From Siphonodentalium dalli (Eukaryota > Mollusca > Scaphopoda > Gadilida > Siphonodentaliidae), in contig CP136062.1 of NCBI GenBank assembly GCA_032622095.1, positions 2,172,001-2,236,000 on the forward strand: 64,000 nt of DNA, written 5' to 3'. Position 1 is the first letter of the stretch. Every line of letters starts with the position of its first letter. This document shows positions 51,030 to 62,389 of this stretch, one piece after another. The notes beneath the pieces are model-generated. The model did not search any database and had not been told where the DNA came from. It was given only the letters and a program-made list of their open reading frames with translations. Position numbers and translations under genes: made by a program.

Positions 51030-51550
51030 GGATCTCTAATGAGTTGAAATTCTATACGATATTTATTAACCGAGTGCAATAACTTCGATTCGATTTTAGT
51101 GAGGTTCGAATTGAATTTAGTGGACGAGGTTAATAAATTTCGTATAGAATTGCGTTGAAATTGAGATCCTTTTTATCACATAATCACATTTTAGCAAGGG
51201 AAAATGATCTCGAAACGACTGGGGTTAAACAATTAATATTGATTTCCTTATCACAACTAAAGAGGATGTCAAGACTTCTTCAAGAAAATATAGTTCCATT
51301 TTAAATGTGTCTTTTCATGTTCACAAAATTGTTCATCGATCCTTATCACCAATGTTTATTTCACAGTCAACACTATATAACTCAACACAAATCGAATATC
51401 ATAATTATATTCTAATTAACATACTAATAAAGTTCCGATATTGACATCGACATCATTAAGCTAAGCTATTGTGTCACTGCACGTGCCGATAATATATGTG
51501 TGTCTTACTAAAATATGACACCGGGTCTAGGGGCTAATTATGTGATAAAA
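51030..51550 (+). mobile_element. Foldback-headed family D, copy 2
   Basis: The head GGATCTCTAATGAGT folds on CAATTTCAACGCAATTCTAT-like sequence about 100 bp later. The body and 3' end GGGGCTAATTATGTGATAA match 30308-30796. Confidence 0.8.
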
Positions 51551-51554
51551 CGTG

Positions 51555-52440
51555 TTAAGGGGCACATGCCCGTTTTTGCATAAATCCCAACATTTTCAAC
51601 AACGAATTTCTGTGGGTCTCTCTGGCGAAATATCTTGAATTCCACATATCATCTTCTTTGTATATAGAATCTGAACAATTATTAAGACACAACAATGGAT
51701 TTTTAAAACATTTGAGAGGTTGAATCTATTGTTTTCTTTTTTGTCCCTTTGGGTACCAAGAAGCTGCTAAATAATCATTTCAACAACAACAACAACAATC
51801 CAATCACCAAATAGCTTATTGTGTTGACCCTGGGGAGGCTTCATTTGTGTTATAAGGATACATAATCCGAATGGACGCTCCTAGCTTACTATTTCTTTGG
51901 CTTCGATGGTACAAAATATTTGTTTCGAGTCGAGGAACCCACCCATCAAACTTGAAGCTCAGATTTATCAGATATGAGAGTCGATTTTTGTAATCTGCTA
52001 ATTTTCACCACCTGGAATATTTGGTGGCCTAGCAAATATTCGATGAGTCGACCGACATACTTTCGATGCCAAATTGCGTTGAACAAAATGTTGATATATA
52101 ACGCGTTTGGGGAATTATATACTGGAGTTGACAGTGGTTAGCATTATTTTTTGATAACCAATTTTGATAACTAAAGCGTCTTTTTAAGAAATGTTGTAGT
52201 TGTTGTTGTTGTTGTTGAAATCTGATGATACGAGAACCATCAAATCGGATTGTGTACCTTTAAATGTTTGGTTACATGATATAGCATCAAAATAAAGCAG
52301 CCACAATTATTCATCCCAATGGGCATGGGACCTAAAACTCATTCAGCCCAAAGTTTTATTGATCAGCAGGCATGACAGGAAAATTCTCAAATATAGAAAT
52401 TTATTTATTGAATTTTTTTCTAATTTTCTAACTTTCTAAT
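51555..52440 (+). repeat. Dispersed repeat family F, copy 2
   Basis: Matches 20826-21347 and the complement of 52790-53400. It is interrupted by a family E MITE at 51860-52263. It lies tail-to-tail with copy 3. Confidence 0.78.
51860..52263 (+). mobile_element. TTAA MITE family E, copy 2
   Basis: 404 bp, with a decayed left end and GTGTACCTTTAA at the right. It is nested in family F, whose order resumes on both sides. A short GTT microsatellite lies near 52198. Confidence 0.78.
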
Positions 52441-53400
52441 TAAAACTAGGTATGAACTGTCTCAAATCAAGGAAAATTAAGGGTCAGGCGCACGTTTTGC
52501 CAAAATGTCCTGGTATTTCAAAATGGATTTTCTCAAAATCTGCCAGGAATTTCTTTGTGAAATTTGGTACAAGCGATTATTGTGACATAATATTTAAAGA
52601 ACAATCAACCTATTGGATATTATACTTTATTGGCATAAACAATATTTAAATGTTTACTATTTTCATGTTCCAAGAACTTGAGTAAAATAATTGTTTTCAC
52701 AAGTGCAGTTCATATATCCACGATATCATAGCTCAAGATCACGAGAGAAGACTTAATTGTGCTTAATTCGGGATGTTAATTTTCATTTAGAAAAGCAGCT
52801 ACCCATAAATAATTTTCTATATTTGAGAATGTACATGTCATGCCTGATGGTCAATGAAAAATGAGATGAGTTGTGGGTGCCATGGGTTCATAACCAAGTT
52901 AAAACTGACTACCATGTCTCTTAACATTGTGGCCCAATTCAAGCAAGTTTATTGCTCCCTGCTTGAGTGGACATAACTGCAAATCAATATTTGTTTTCAT
53001 TGAGCTGAAATATTTGTGACTGCTTTATTGCTCATTACAATATATGGGGCTGTGATGCTATATGATGCACTTAAAACTCTAACTCAACAAATGAAGCCTC
53101 TTCTCAAGACAATAAGCTATTTGGTGATTGGAGTTTTGAGTGAAATTATTGATTATTCTACCAGTTCTTGGTACCGAAATGGACAAAAACATATATAATA
53201 TTTTCAAACTCTCAAATTGATTGAAATCCATGTTTTTGTTTCTCTTAATAATTGCTGATTCTATATACAATGAAGATGGTGATATGAGAAACTCAAAATT
53301 GTTTGCCAAATAGATCCAGGGAAATTCTTTGTTGAAAATCTCTTGCCATTTTTGGCTGGATTCACTCAAAACGTGCGTCTCCCAGTAATGTAGGCACAAG
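52440..53400 (-). repeat. Dispersed repeat family F, copy 3 (uninterrupted)
   Basis: The most complete copy, read on the minus strand. It contains the sequence that in copy 1 is split by the foldback element, so it serves as the empty site for that insertion. No conserved ORF. Confidence 0.8.
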
Positions 53401-53781
53401 GACTCAAACTGTTTGCTGTTGAAATCATTTTGAATGAATAATACACATGAGGGTACATGGAAATACCAAAGAAGTTAAGTAGATGGGGTGCACGGGTGGT
53501 CATACCAGCCCATGGACTAGATAAGATGGGAATAATTGAAGCTCGTTGGGTAGTAATTAGAGGAATATGCAAATTATGAGTTTATCATATCACAAATCTT
53601 GGTGATATTATGAATATGAATAGACAAAGTGTAGTTAGTGGTGATAAATATATAGTAAATGGTGTTATAATGTTTGATGATAAGGACCCTGTTTGACGGC
53701 AGTCTAGACAGTTTGTGACGTCACGGAAGTACATGACCTATATTCTCTGCAGTACCCCTGTTTGGGGTCAGCCTAGACATA

Positions 53782-54677
53782 GACAGAACACAACGCGCAT
53801 CTTAATCGAGAATCTTTTATCGCATGAGTTGCGGATGGCGCAAGGATATATTTCGCGAGAGCGTAGCTCGAGCGAAATATAATTTGCGCCGTCCGTAACG
53901 AGTTCGATAAAAGATTCGAGATTATGATGCAAGTTGTGTTCTGTATTTATTCTACACCATTCAGTCATTTAAGTTCAATCCATGAATGTCACCTTCATTG
54001 TAACTATAGCTACCTTTATTGTGATTTAAGTCTGACAAATAACCAGTAATTATGGGGGGGGGGGATCACCGGAAGCGGACGATCGACGTAATGCACGTCA
54101 TCTTTCTTGGCGAAAACGTCAACGAGAATAGTTCCGGCTTGTATTCCACTAGAGGTATACACTAATACGTATTCAATGGTTGGGATTCCATTGAATACAT
54201 GTGACTCACGTCAATGGGTGTGGAATAAATAGACAGAACACAACGCGCATCTTAATCGAGAATCTTTTATCGAATGAGTTGCGGATGGCGCAAGGATATA
54301 TTTCGCGAGAGCGTAGCTCGAGCGAAATATAACTTTGCGCCGTCTGCAACGAGTTCGATAAAAGATTCGAGATTATGATGCAAGTTGTGTTCTGTATTTA
54401 TTCTACACCGTTCAGTCAGATAAGTTCAATCCATGAGGGTCACCTCCATTGTTACTATAGCCACCTTTATTGTGATTTAAGTCTGACAAATAGCCAGTAA
54501 TTATGGGGGGATCACCGGAAGCGGATGATCGACGTAATGTACGTCATCTTTCTTGGCGACAACGTCAACAAGAATAGTTCCGGCTTGTATTACACTAGAG
54601 GTATACACTACTATGTATTCAATGGCTGGGATTCCGTTGAACACATGTGCCTCACGTCAATGGGTGTGGAATAAATA
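53782..54677. mobile_element. Tandem dimer of a 450-bp foldback element inside the left TIR
   Basis: Two units, 53782-54231 and 54232-54677, both start GACAGAACACAACGCGCATC and end GTGTGGAATAAATA. The first 170 bp of each is an imperfect palindrome around GAGCGTAGCTCGAGC. The insertion sits between CCTAGACATA and TTGTTAC, which are contiguous in the intact right TIR. Confidence 0.88.
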
Positions 54678-55320
54678 TTGTTACATCATGGTCTATTTGT
54701 ATGCCGGTCGGGCATGTCCGGACATGACCCCGCTGGTTAACTCCCGCCTTCTCCCTATGAACGGTATATTATCTACATGTATATCACATGATGATCTCGG
54801 TGGGGTAGCTTCAGCCTTGAATGTTAAAGAGACACTCAGCACTCACTATGGATGAATGTTAAAGTGACACTAGGCACTCACTATGGATGAATGTTAAAGT
54901 GACACTCGCAGTGAAAAACTTTGTTTTCAAAAAATAAAAAAATAAAAAATGGAAAAGTTTAAAAATTTCAAAAATTTCAAAAATTTCATAACTTCAAAAA
55001 GTTCAAAAAGTTCAAAAATTCAAAAAAATATATATAATTTTCCAAAACTTCAAAAATTAAAAAAATTCCTAAATTAAAAAAAAAATAAAAAAATATAAAA
55101 ACTTAAAATTGTTTCTAAAATTTAAAAATAATTTAAAATGTTCAAAATTTTCAAAATTTTCAGGATTTAATCGGAAATATGGCTTGTTGCCATTCATCGG
55201 GAAGCTCTGGGGTACCATGCTACGGTGGCGAGCGCCACCGAAAAGAGCAAGTGAGCAAGGGAAAAAGAGAAAAATAACATGACATGTGGTACATACTACA
55301 ATTTTTTTTTATTATATTAA

Positions 55321-56103
55321 CTATTCACTGTCACTTTCGTCCGAATTGTCTTCACTTTCGTCAGATGTGTCATTTGTTTCGTCCATGAATTTTTCTAGCA
55401 ATGGTTTGTACTTCAATATTGACATTTTCACTGCATCACGATCTTTTTAACCATTATTCAAATATTTGTCCACTTTATCCATGACTCTGTTGTGCAGAGT
55501 CCCATTGCGCAGCCACAGATTCTTTATTATTGTCCTAGCATAACCATTCATAAATTGCCTCATGCCTTCACTTTTAAGGTCCTTGTCAGCTTGTACTTTT
55601 GCCTCTTTTTCTGTCGAGCCATTTTCCGTATACATTTCCACTTTATCACTCCATTCTTCTTGTGCTTTATCTCTACTCTCATCACACAACCTTTTGAAGT
55701 ATTCATCTTCATTCAGTTTAATTTTCTTATTCTGACTATCATCCGTGTCCTCAGTTAATTTTCGTTTTAACTTATTTTCTTGACACCAGTTTTTTACGTG
55801 TCTCTGAACATCATGCTGATCTTCGAACAAAAGCCCGCAGTTATTACAAGGGTACGATATGTCTTCTCGAATCTCTATGTTTTGACGGTTTTCCTTATTA
55901 ATTTCATCGAGCTCACCAGGTGTCCTTATGTCCTTAGTATAGCCATTATGTTGACCCTGGGGCACAATATAATTATATGTCATGCCCTCCTGTTGACCAG
56001 GGAGTTCTCTGTCATCGTATTTCATCCCATTCCATTGACCCGGGCTATTGTTGTCATCATATTTCACCCCATTCTGTTCATCTGGGTGCTGAATGCTGAA
56101 CAT
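55321..56103 (-). pseudogene. Zinc-finger ORF in TIR element, one in-frame stop
   Basis: ATG at 56103 opens 218 codons to a TAA at 55447-55449. The same frame then stays open and protein-like for 41 more codons to TAG at 55321, so a 260-codon ORF with a single nonsense codon is likely. Residues 10-60 contain four diverged PGQ-x2-GM-x-YD-like repeats. Residues 86-107 form a C-x2-C-x12-H-x4-C zinc finger. Basic KLKRK and KKIK clusters follow. Residues 140-215 are charged and helical, and the extension ends in an aspartate/glutamate/serine-rich acidic tail. This is the only ORF between the long TIRs. The family was not identified. It may be an element-encoded DNA-binding protein or a captured gene. 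The stop could also be an assembly error. Confidence 0.68.
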
Positions 56104-56639
56104 TTTTAAATTTTAGAAACAATTTAAGTTTTTTCATTTTTTTCATTTTTTTTTTAATTTAGGAATTTTTTTTAATTTTTGAAGTTTTTGGAAAATTTGA
56201 TTTGTTTTTGAAGTTTTTGAAGTTTTTTTAATTTTTTAAACTTTCCCATTTTTTATTTTTTTTATTTTTTGAAAACAAAGTTTTTCACTGCGAGTGTCAC
56301 TTTAACATTAATCCATAGTGAGTGCCTAGTGTCACTTTAACATTCATTCATAGTGAGTGCTGGGTGTCTCTTTAACATTCAAGGCTGAAGCTACCCAACC
56401 GAGATCATCATGTGATATACATGTAGATAATATACCGTTCATAGGGAGAAGGCGGGAGTTAACCAGCCGGGTCATGTCCGGACATGCCCGACCGGCATAC
56501 AAATAGACCATGGTGTAACAATATGTCTAGGCTGACCCCAAACAGGGGTACTGCAGAGAATATAGGTCATGTACTTCCGTGATGTCACAAACTGTCTATA
56601 CTGCCGTCAAACAGGGTCCTTATCATCAAATGTTCAACT

Positions 56640-56760
56640 AGTTATCACAAAATATCACCTGTACCAAATTTCAAAAATAAATTCCAGATAACTTTTTAGA
56701 AAATTCATTTTGAAATATTAGGACATCTTGATAAAACATGCTGCTGACCCATAACCCTGA
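56640..56760 (+). repeat. Family F 3' fragment
   Basis: CTGTACCAAATTTCAAAAAT through GATAAAACATGCTGCTGACC matches the 3' part of family F; it directly adjoins the right TIR of the zinc-finger element. Confidence 0.6.
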
Positions 56761-56810
56761 CGGTCATGACGGGAGCTGCGCTGGTCCTGTGCCAGTGCAT
56801 ACTCGTATAT

Positions 56811-56969
56811 ATAGAGAATCTACAACTCGTCCCCATTTTATAGCGGAATTTATAAAACGTGTTCAGTAAATTAGGTCTTGACCCAGCCTTTGGTGAGGTC
56901 CAGACCTAATTTACTGGACGAGTTTTGTAAATTTCGCTATAAACTGGGGACGAGTTGTAGATTCTATGT
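56811..56969. repeat. Foldback palindrome with about 67-bp arms
   Basis: ATAGAGAATCTACAACTCGT at 56811 pairs with its complement ending at 56969, with a loop of about 23 nt. A single arm of the same family lies at 58066-58135. Confidence 0.9.
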
Positions 56970-57397
56970 ATTAGATGATCCAAAACCTCGTAAAAACCTA
57001 CGTAAATCAACAAATGGGGCGCGAAACTAACATCGGCTTCTATAAGGCATACGATGACGTTTTACGTAACTATGCCCGCGTAAACAAATAGTCCCAGATA
57101 AATAAAGACCATTTGACGTATTTAATGCCGTATATTAATAAAAATAACTTTTCAAACTCTTCATTCATTATAGTTTGTTGGAAAAATATTGGAAGCCATG
57201 GTATTTTGAGACGTAGCGTGCGGAATGTAAACAGACGACAAACCGGAAGTCAAAGGTCACCTGGCACTATTTCCTGTTATTAAACGAAGGTTTAATATCA
57301 CAATTTATAGAACGAGTTTATTGAATGGAATAAGGGTAGGATCATGTAACAAATAAGATATTGCACTCGGGTACAAGGTCAAGATAAATATTGCACG

Positions 57398-57482
57398 GCC
57401 TATGCATTCTCTTATACATGCCAGCCCCCCCCCCCCCCCCCCCCCCACGAGAGACTCGCATATATAAGAGAATGCATTGGCA
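57398..57482. repeat. Hairpin module, solo copy with C22 loop
   Basis: TATGCATTCTCTTATACATG and ATATAAGAGAATGCATTGGC form arms around a run of 22 C (57425-57446). The arms match the hairpin in MITE families P and Q. It ends about 85 bp before the CTLD exon acceptor. Confidence 0.85.
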
Positions 57483-57567
57483 CAGGGTTTTCGCCAAAAA
57501 ATCAGGAAGCTCGAGTCATGGAAGGGTTAACCTAAATCTATCCATATTACATCGAATGTCTTTACAG

Positions 57568-57732
57568 ACTATACTTACAACAGTCGGTTTGATGTGTGGT
57601 ACAGAATTGGGATCAAGTATAAGCAAACATGGCGCCAAAGCAAGATCCTGTGTGAATGTGAACGAGGTCATCTGTTCGAGGTTAAGAACCGAGAGATGCT
57701 GGATTGGTTGATCGGCGTTATTGCATATAATG
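57568..57732 (+). CDS. Exon 2: first half of C-type lectin-like domain
   Basis: The acceptor TTTACAG is at 57567 and the donor ATG|GTGAGT at 57732. The 165-bp exon has phase 1 at both borders, so it joins exon 1 (phase 1) and exon 3 without a frame change. It encodes residues 90-145, with the typical CTLD opening: an aromatic F-D-V-W-Y strand, then T-W-R-Q-S-K-I-L-C (C118), then G-H-L-F-E-V and a helix-like M-L-D-W-L. C118 would pair with C224 in exon 3. Further phase 1-1 exons in the 30-kb intron upstream cannot be excluded. Confidence 0.85.
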
Positions 57733-58065
57733 GTGAGTATATGCTGGAGGGGGGCATATTATTGTTAGAGTGATTGATTAGTTGATCAGAATTATTGTAT
57801 ATACATGTGGGTATTGATGGTGGCTCTATAGTGCAGTAAGTCCTGGAACTATATATAGATCATGTCACGAATCTCTACTCTGGCTACGCCCGTAGTGATA
57901 ATATTCCACCAGTTCAAAGTCTGTGCACGTTTTTAGTGTTATAACAGGAAACTTTATAACATTGATATAAAAAGATAAGTGAAACAACATTTCTGGGTCT
58001 AGAATTTGTGTGTCAAATTATTTCGAAGTCAAAAGTAAATTGTCTTTTGGATCAAGTAATAAATA
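57733..58065. other. Intron 2, nothing recognised
   Basis: Start of the 5.35-kb intron between the two CTLD exons. Confidence 0.45.
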
Positions 58066-58135
58066 TAATCTTCAACTCGTCCCCAGTTTATAGCGAAACT
58101 TACAAATTTTTCGTCCAGTAAATTAGGTCTGAATC
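58066..58135 (+). repeat. Single foldback arm
   Basis: CAACTCGTCCCCAGTTTATA through CCAGTAAATTAGGTCTG matches one arm of the 56811 palindrome, without the second arm. Confidence 0.7.
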
Positions 58136-58817
58136 TCGCCAGGAGGTGCCAAGTGAACTTTTTTTTTTATTTCGTTATAATGAAATAAGATTTCGATGTA
58201 TGACATCAAATAAGATTTCGTTATAAAGAAATATTTGATAATAGTGAGACAACGCAGTGTGTATAATTCATTGTGAGTTAATTATCAGCGTTATTGCATA
58301 TACAGGTGGGTATTCATGGGACCAGGGTTCATGTTGACATAGGCCAAATTGGCCAATGGCCTATTCTTTTCAAAATAAATTTCAAGTCTTTTTTTAAACC
58401 CAAAAGCGGAAATCTAATTCAAAAACCCAAATTGATTTTGTAACAGGAGCGACAAGAAAATCAAATTTATACTGATTATCCGGTGATTGATTAGGTGATA
58501 CAGCTTATTGTGTAAAAAAATGTACTCATATCAGCGCATTATCAAATAATGGGCCACCAAATGCATTAAACAGTAATGAGGATTAACACTAATGAATCCT
58601 ATGTCTACAATGAGGCTAAATGGTAGATTTTGGGTATTGGTATATTGTCAAGTAACAATTAAAGAAGTCTGGACACGGTATTTGAAGATATGGACATAAT
58701 TATATAGAATTTTAGATGTTAAAAAAAAATATTCACAAACTGTGATACCAGAAAATGGGGATTTAATTTGGCCAGTTTTTTTTATTTGGCCAAAAAAATC
58801 AGAATTGACCAAAAGAT
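58136..58817. other. Intron 2, nothing recognised
   Basis: AT-rich; no supported feature. Confidence 0.4.
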
Positions 58818-58960
58818 TATGGTGATGATGATGATGATGAGGATACTGGTGGTGATGATGATGATCATCATCATGATGGATGATGATGATGATGGATGAT
58901 GATGATGGTGATGATGATGATGGTGATGATGATGATGGTCATGAGGATGATGGTGTTGAC
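58818..58960 (+). repeat. (GAT)n imperfect microsatellite
   Basis: GATGAT repeats with ATC interruptions. Poly-Met, poly-Asp and poly-His ORFs here are repeat artefacts. Confidence 0.93.
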
Positions 58961-59565
58961 GACAACGATAAAAATGCGGATACACGACTCTATGGCAATG
59001 ATCACACCCATAAGGACTATAGAAATATGTTTCCCGCGTGGCATGTTCAAAGTTATAAATTTCCCCGTCAAAACAGGTCAGAATATCAAAAAGTTCGCAG
59101 GTTTTTGAACTGGTGGAATATGATATCTAAGGGCGTAGCCAGAGTAGACATGGCACGATCTAGTTTAAGAAAATGACTAAAGAGTCTCTGGTTAGAATTC
59201 ACCCGCCCTTGTAGACCGAAACTGAATTGATCGCGGCACCCATCCAATTTGAATTTGAATTTTCCAACTGGTTAGAAATTTCCAATCTAATTATAAATGT
59301 CCATATGGTATAAACTAATCATACATAATGTGTGTTATATATGTAACGAGATACACAAGTATGTAGCTAAATCTACGTATGACATTGCAGCCATATATCC
59401 CATATAGAAGACGCGACACTTGGAATCAAAACGCTATCTAAAGATTTACTTCTCCGCCAATTTGGTTCGAGTCTCAATAGTTATCATTCTAGGTAAATGA
59501 CTGTCTTGGCTGCATTGGTGACAGTTCGAACCTCTCGTAATTATACATATTGTAGCAATCCACAC
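58961..59565. other. Intron 2, nothing recognised
   Basis: No supported feature. Confidence 0.4.
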
Positions 59566-60168
59566 ACTGTCAAAAAAAATATTCTTATTTTGAGAGAAAA
59601 AAACTTAAAATAAGAAATATTATCCTGTGAGTATTCCTAGAAAATGTTCTTACATCAAATTTTCTAATATTCAGAAAATTGATTTCTTATAGAAATTATA
59701 ATTATAATTATGATAATATTTTTCATTTTTAAAGAAAGGATCCATTAGTTTTCTCATGGTTTCTTAATAAAAGAACAAATTCTTAAATCCGTGAAAGTAA
59801 TTTTCTCATAATCTAGAAAAAGGTAATAAATTATTTCTGATCAGTAAGAAATTATTTCTTAAATCGTAGAAAGTCATTTTCGCGGTACCTAGAAAAAGGT
59901 AAGAACTAATTTCTTAAATGTCAAGAAATTATTTTCTCACAAGACTAGAAAACTAGAAAATACTAGAAAATTTAGGAGTATACTTATAAAATTTTCTTGT
60001 TCTTATTTCTAGAAAATAGATGTCTTCAATTTAGAATTTTTTCCTAATACGTTATGACCTACTTTCCAGACAAAAGTAAGAAAGACATTCTCAAATGTCT
60101 AGAAGTATAAGATGTTTTTCTTGCAATTTCTAACAATTAGAAAAGATCATTTCTTATAGCTAGACAGT
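59566..60168. mobile_element. AGAAA/TTTCT-rich segment, possibly CACTA-like
   Basis: Dense short motifs such as AATTTCTTAAAT and TAGAAAAAGGTAA recur in both orientations. The segment opens CACTGTC and closes GACAGTC, which could be short inverted ends of a CACTA-type element, but the inverted match is only 6-7 bp. The assignment is tentative. Confidence 0.35.
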
Positions 60169-60526
60169 CGGATTCACCGACAACAGATTAGAGATCCCAG
60201 CACAAGGATGATCCCTCTAAGTGAGCATATTGATATATGTGGCAGAGGCATGTTCAAAATCTTCCCATTTTATAAGATGGTAAGTGACAATTGTTCGGAA
60301 AGACTGGCCAAGGAGGATTATTTCCGTCGCAAATTCCGGACAAAACTCAACAGTTCTTAACTCTGGCGTCAGGCAATTATCCCCCATGTTGCCATATGAC
60401 GCCATAATACTATTCACGTCATTCCCGGAAAAGGCCTCGGAATAAAGGACGTATTTTAATAGAAAAAGTCGTCATGTTGATTCATAAAACCATTTATATA
60501 TATTTCTGTACACATACTATAATCAG

Positions 60527-60527
<1 letters not shown>

Positions 60528-60560
<33 letters not shown>
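60528..60560. repeat. (TA)n microsatellite
   Basis: A TA run of about 33 bp directly before the 125-bp array head. Confidence 0.95.
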
Positions 60561-61300
60561 TAGAAGGTGACCCGACTTCGTCCGGGCTTTGACCTTGAAT
60601 TGTCCATTTTGAAGGTGAAGGTAAGGTGGGGTCACGATTTGACCCGTCCAAAACACTGACCGGACAAAAGTACCCGACAAAAGTACACGTCGAAATCCAT
60701 CCGGTTTTACCCGATTTGACCTTGAATTGATAATTTTGAAGGTCAAGGTCAGGTCGGGGTCACGATTTGACCCGTCCAAAACACACAGTGGACAAAAGTA
60801 ACCCTATGTATAAAATTTCGTCGAAATACCATCAAAATTGGCGATTTGACCTTGAATTGACCCAAGTTCAAGGTCAAGTCGCACGGGCAAATGAATATGC
60901 TGCGATTTGACCTCGAATTGATCATTTTGAAGGTCAAGGTCAGGTCGGGGTCACGACCCGACCCGCCCAAAACACTCAGTGGACAAAAGTAACCCCACGT
61001 ATCAAATTTCGTCGAAATCCCATCAAAATTCGCGATTTGACCTTGAATTTACCGATTTCAAGGTCACGTCGCACGGGCAAATGAATAGGCTTATGAGACT
61101 CCCCGGCCGAAAGTACCCACACATACCAAGTTTCATCGAAATCCCGTGATATTCGGGCGTTTGACCTTGAAATGACCCGATTTCAAGGTCAAGGTCACGT
61201 CGCACGGACAAATTAATAGGTTTATGCCGCTCCCCGGCCGAAGTACCCCCACATTCCAAGTTTCATCGAAATCCCGTGATATTCGGCCGTTTGAACATTA
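60561..61300 (+). repeat. Tandem array of about 125-bp units, locus 2
   Basis: The CTAG...CCCGACTTCGTCCGGGC head and about six units with GAAGGTCAAGGTCAGGTC match 47690-48360. Later units replace the GTCCAAAACAC part with GTCGCACGGGCAAATGAATA. Confidence 0.9.
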
Positions 61301-62389
61301 GGCTGAAAAAACTTTTTTCCGGCTCTTGTGTACCCACCACCGGAAGGAAAACATATTGTTTCCAATTTCATGCGGGGTACACAGGGGTACCCACTCCCTT
61401 TTTACCTCCAAATATGTAGTCTCACACCATTTAAGCTTGGTGGTCAGTATTACAGTTACCCTATTTTCGTTTCTGGTTCTTCTAAGTCATTCCAACTTTT
61501 GTAATAACACGAAACAGGAAGTGATCTAAAGAAAAAACCTGGAAAACCCAAAATAACACACAGCTTACATGTGCTGATCAGTAAATTATTGATTGTTTCG
61601 TCCCCAAATATTGTCTGAGGTAGCTCATTATACATGTAAACAAGTATAAAAGCATTAGTGTACCTTCCTTTCATCACAGCAAGTGTAACTTTAGATGTGT
61701 CGCATAGTATCACATGAATTTATGTCAATTATGATTTTTGAAAAAATATTAGGGCAACACCAGCTGGCAAGTAACTCTCCAACAATACAGGTATTCAGCT
61801 GAAATCCAACATGTAATTTTCATTTCCATGAGCTGAGTTCTTGGGCAAGGTACTGTGCTAAGGCCAGACTCAGGTCAAGCATTCAGACACATACATGTAC
61901 GTGTAAATAGAAACTTGAAAATAAGACGGTCATATGCAGTCTGCAGAATAAGCTCCAAGGAGGTAGTGATGCTACCCAGCATAGTGGGCTATAGCATTAC
62001 CAAATTCACCATATGTGACCCTCATTCTGTAGCTAGTTCTCCATGGTTGGTCGAGACCAAAATAGAATGAGGTCGTCAGAGGTTGAATTTGTTGATGCTA
62101 TGCCGGGTAGTATCGCCAAATTCGCCCTCTGCAGACTTCGATCATTTTGCTGATGACCAGCACATTATTTTTAGACTTGCATATATATCAAGTTATATTA
62201 TATTTTCTCTCCCTTCTTTTCACTCATCTGTTCTGATTCTGTTTATTCCTCTTAGCAGCCTTCTCCATATCTACACATTCAAGTTATATGTATGCTCGCC
62301 CAATCTTTTATCTGGGTCCCACCATCTCAAGATTCAATGGCTAATAGCGGACAAAACGACGGACACTAATGAAATACCCGAATGCTCTA
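61301..62389. other. Intron 2, nothing recognised
   Basis: No exon or repeat identified apart from short GGGGTACACAGGGGTACCCA-like symmetry near 61370-61395. Confidence 0.4.

Larger units (their letters stand above)
53673..56630 (-). mobile_element. DNA element with TIRs over 500 bp and one ORF
   Basis: TTTGATGATAAGGACCCTGT starts both ends in inverted orientation. The arms run 53673-53781 plus 54678 to about 55160 on the left, and 56104-56630 on the right, and are nearly identical. The inner arm parts hold three roughly 35-bp repeats of TGTTAAAGTGACACT and an AT-rich section of repeated TTCAAAAA motifs. The core between the arms carries a zinc-finger ORF on the minus strand. The left arm is interrupted at 53782-54677. 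The exact target duplication is unclear (TG flanks both ends). No transposase was recognised. Confidence 0.82.

Noticed and set aside
58782-59176. Poly-His, poly-Met and poly-Asp ORFs
   Set aside because: Translations of the GAT microsatellite in different frames.
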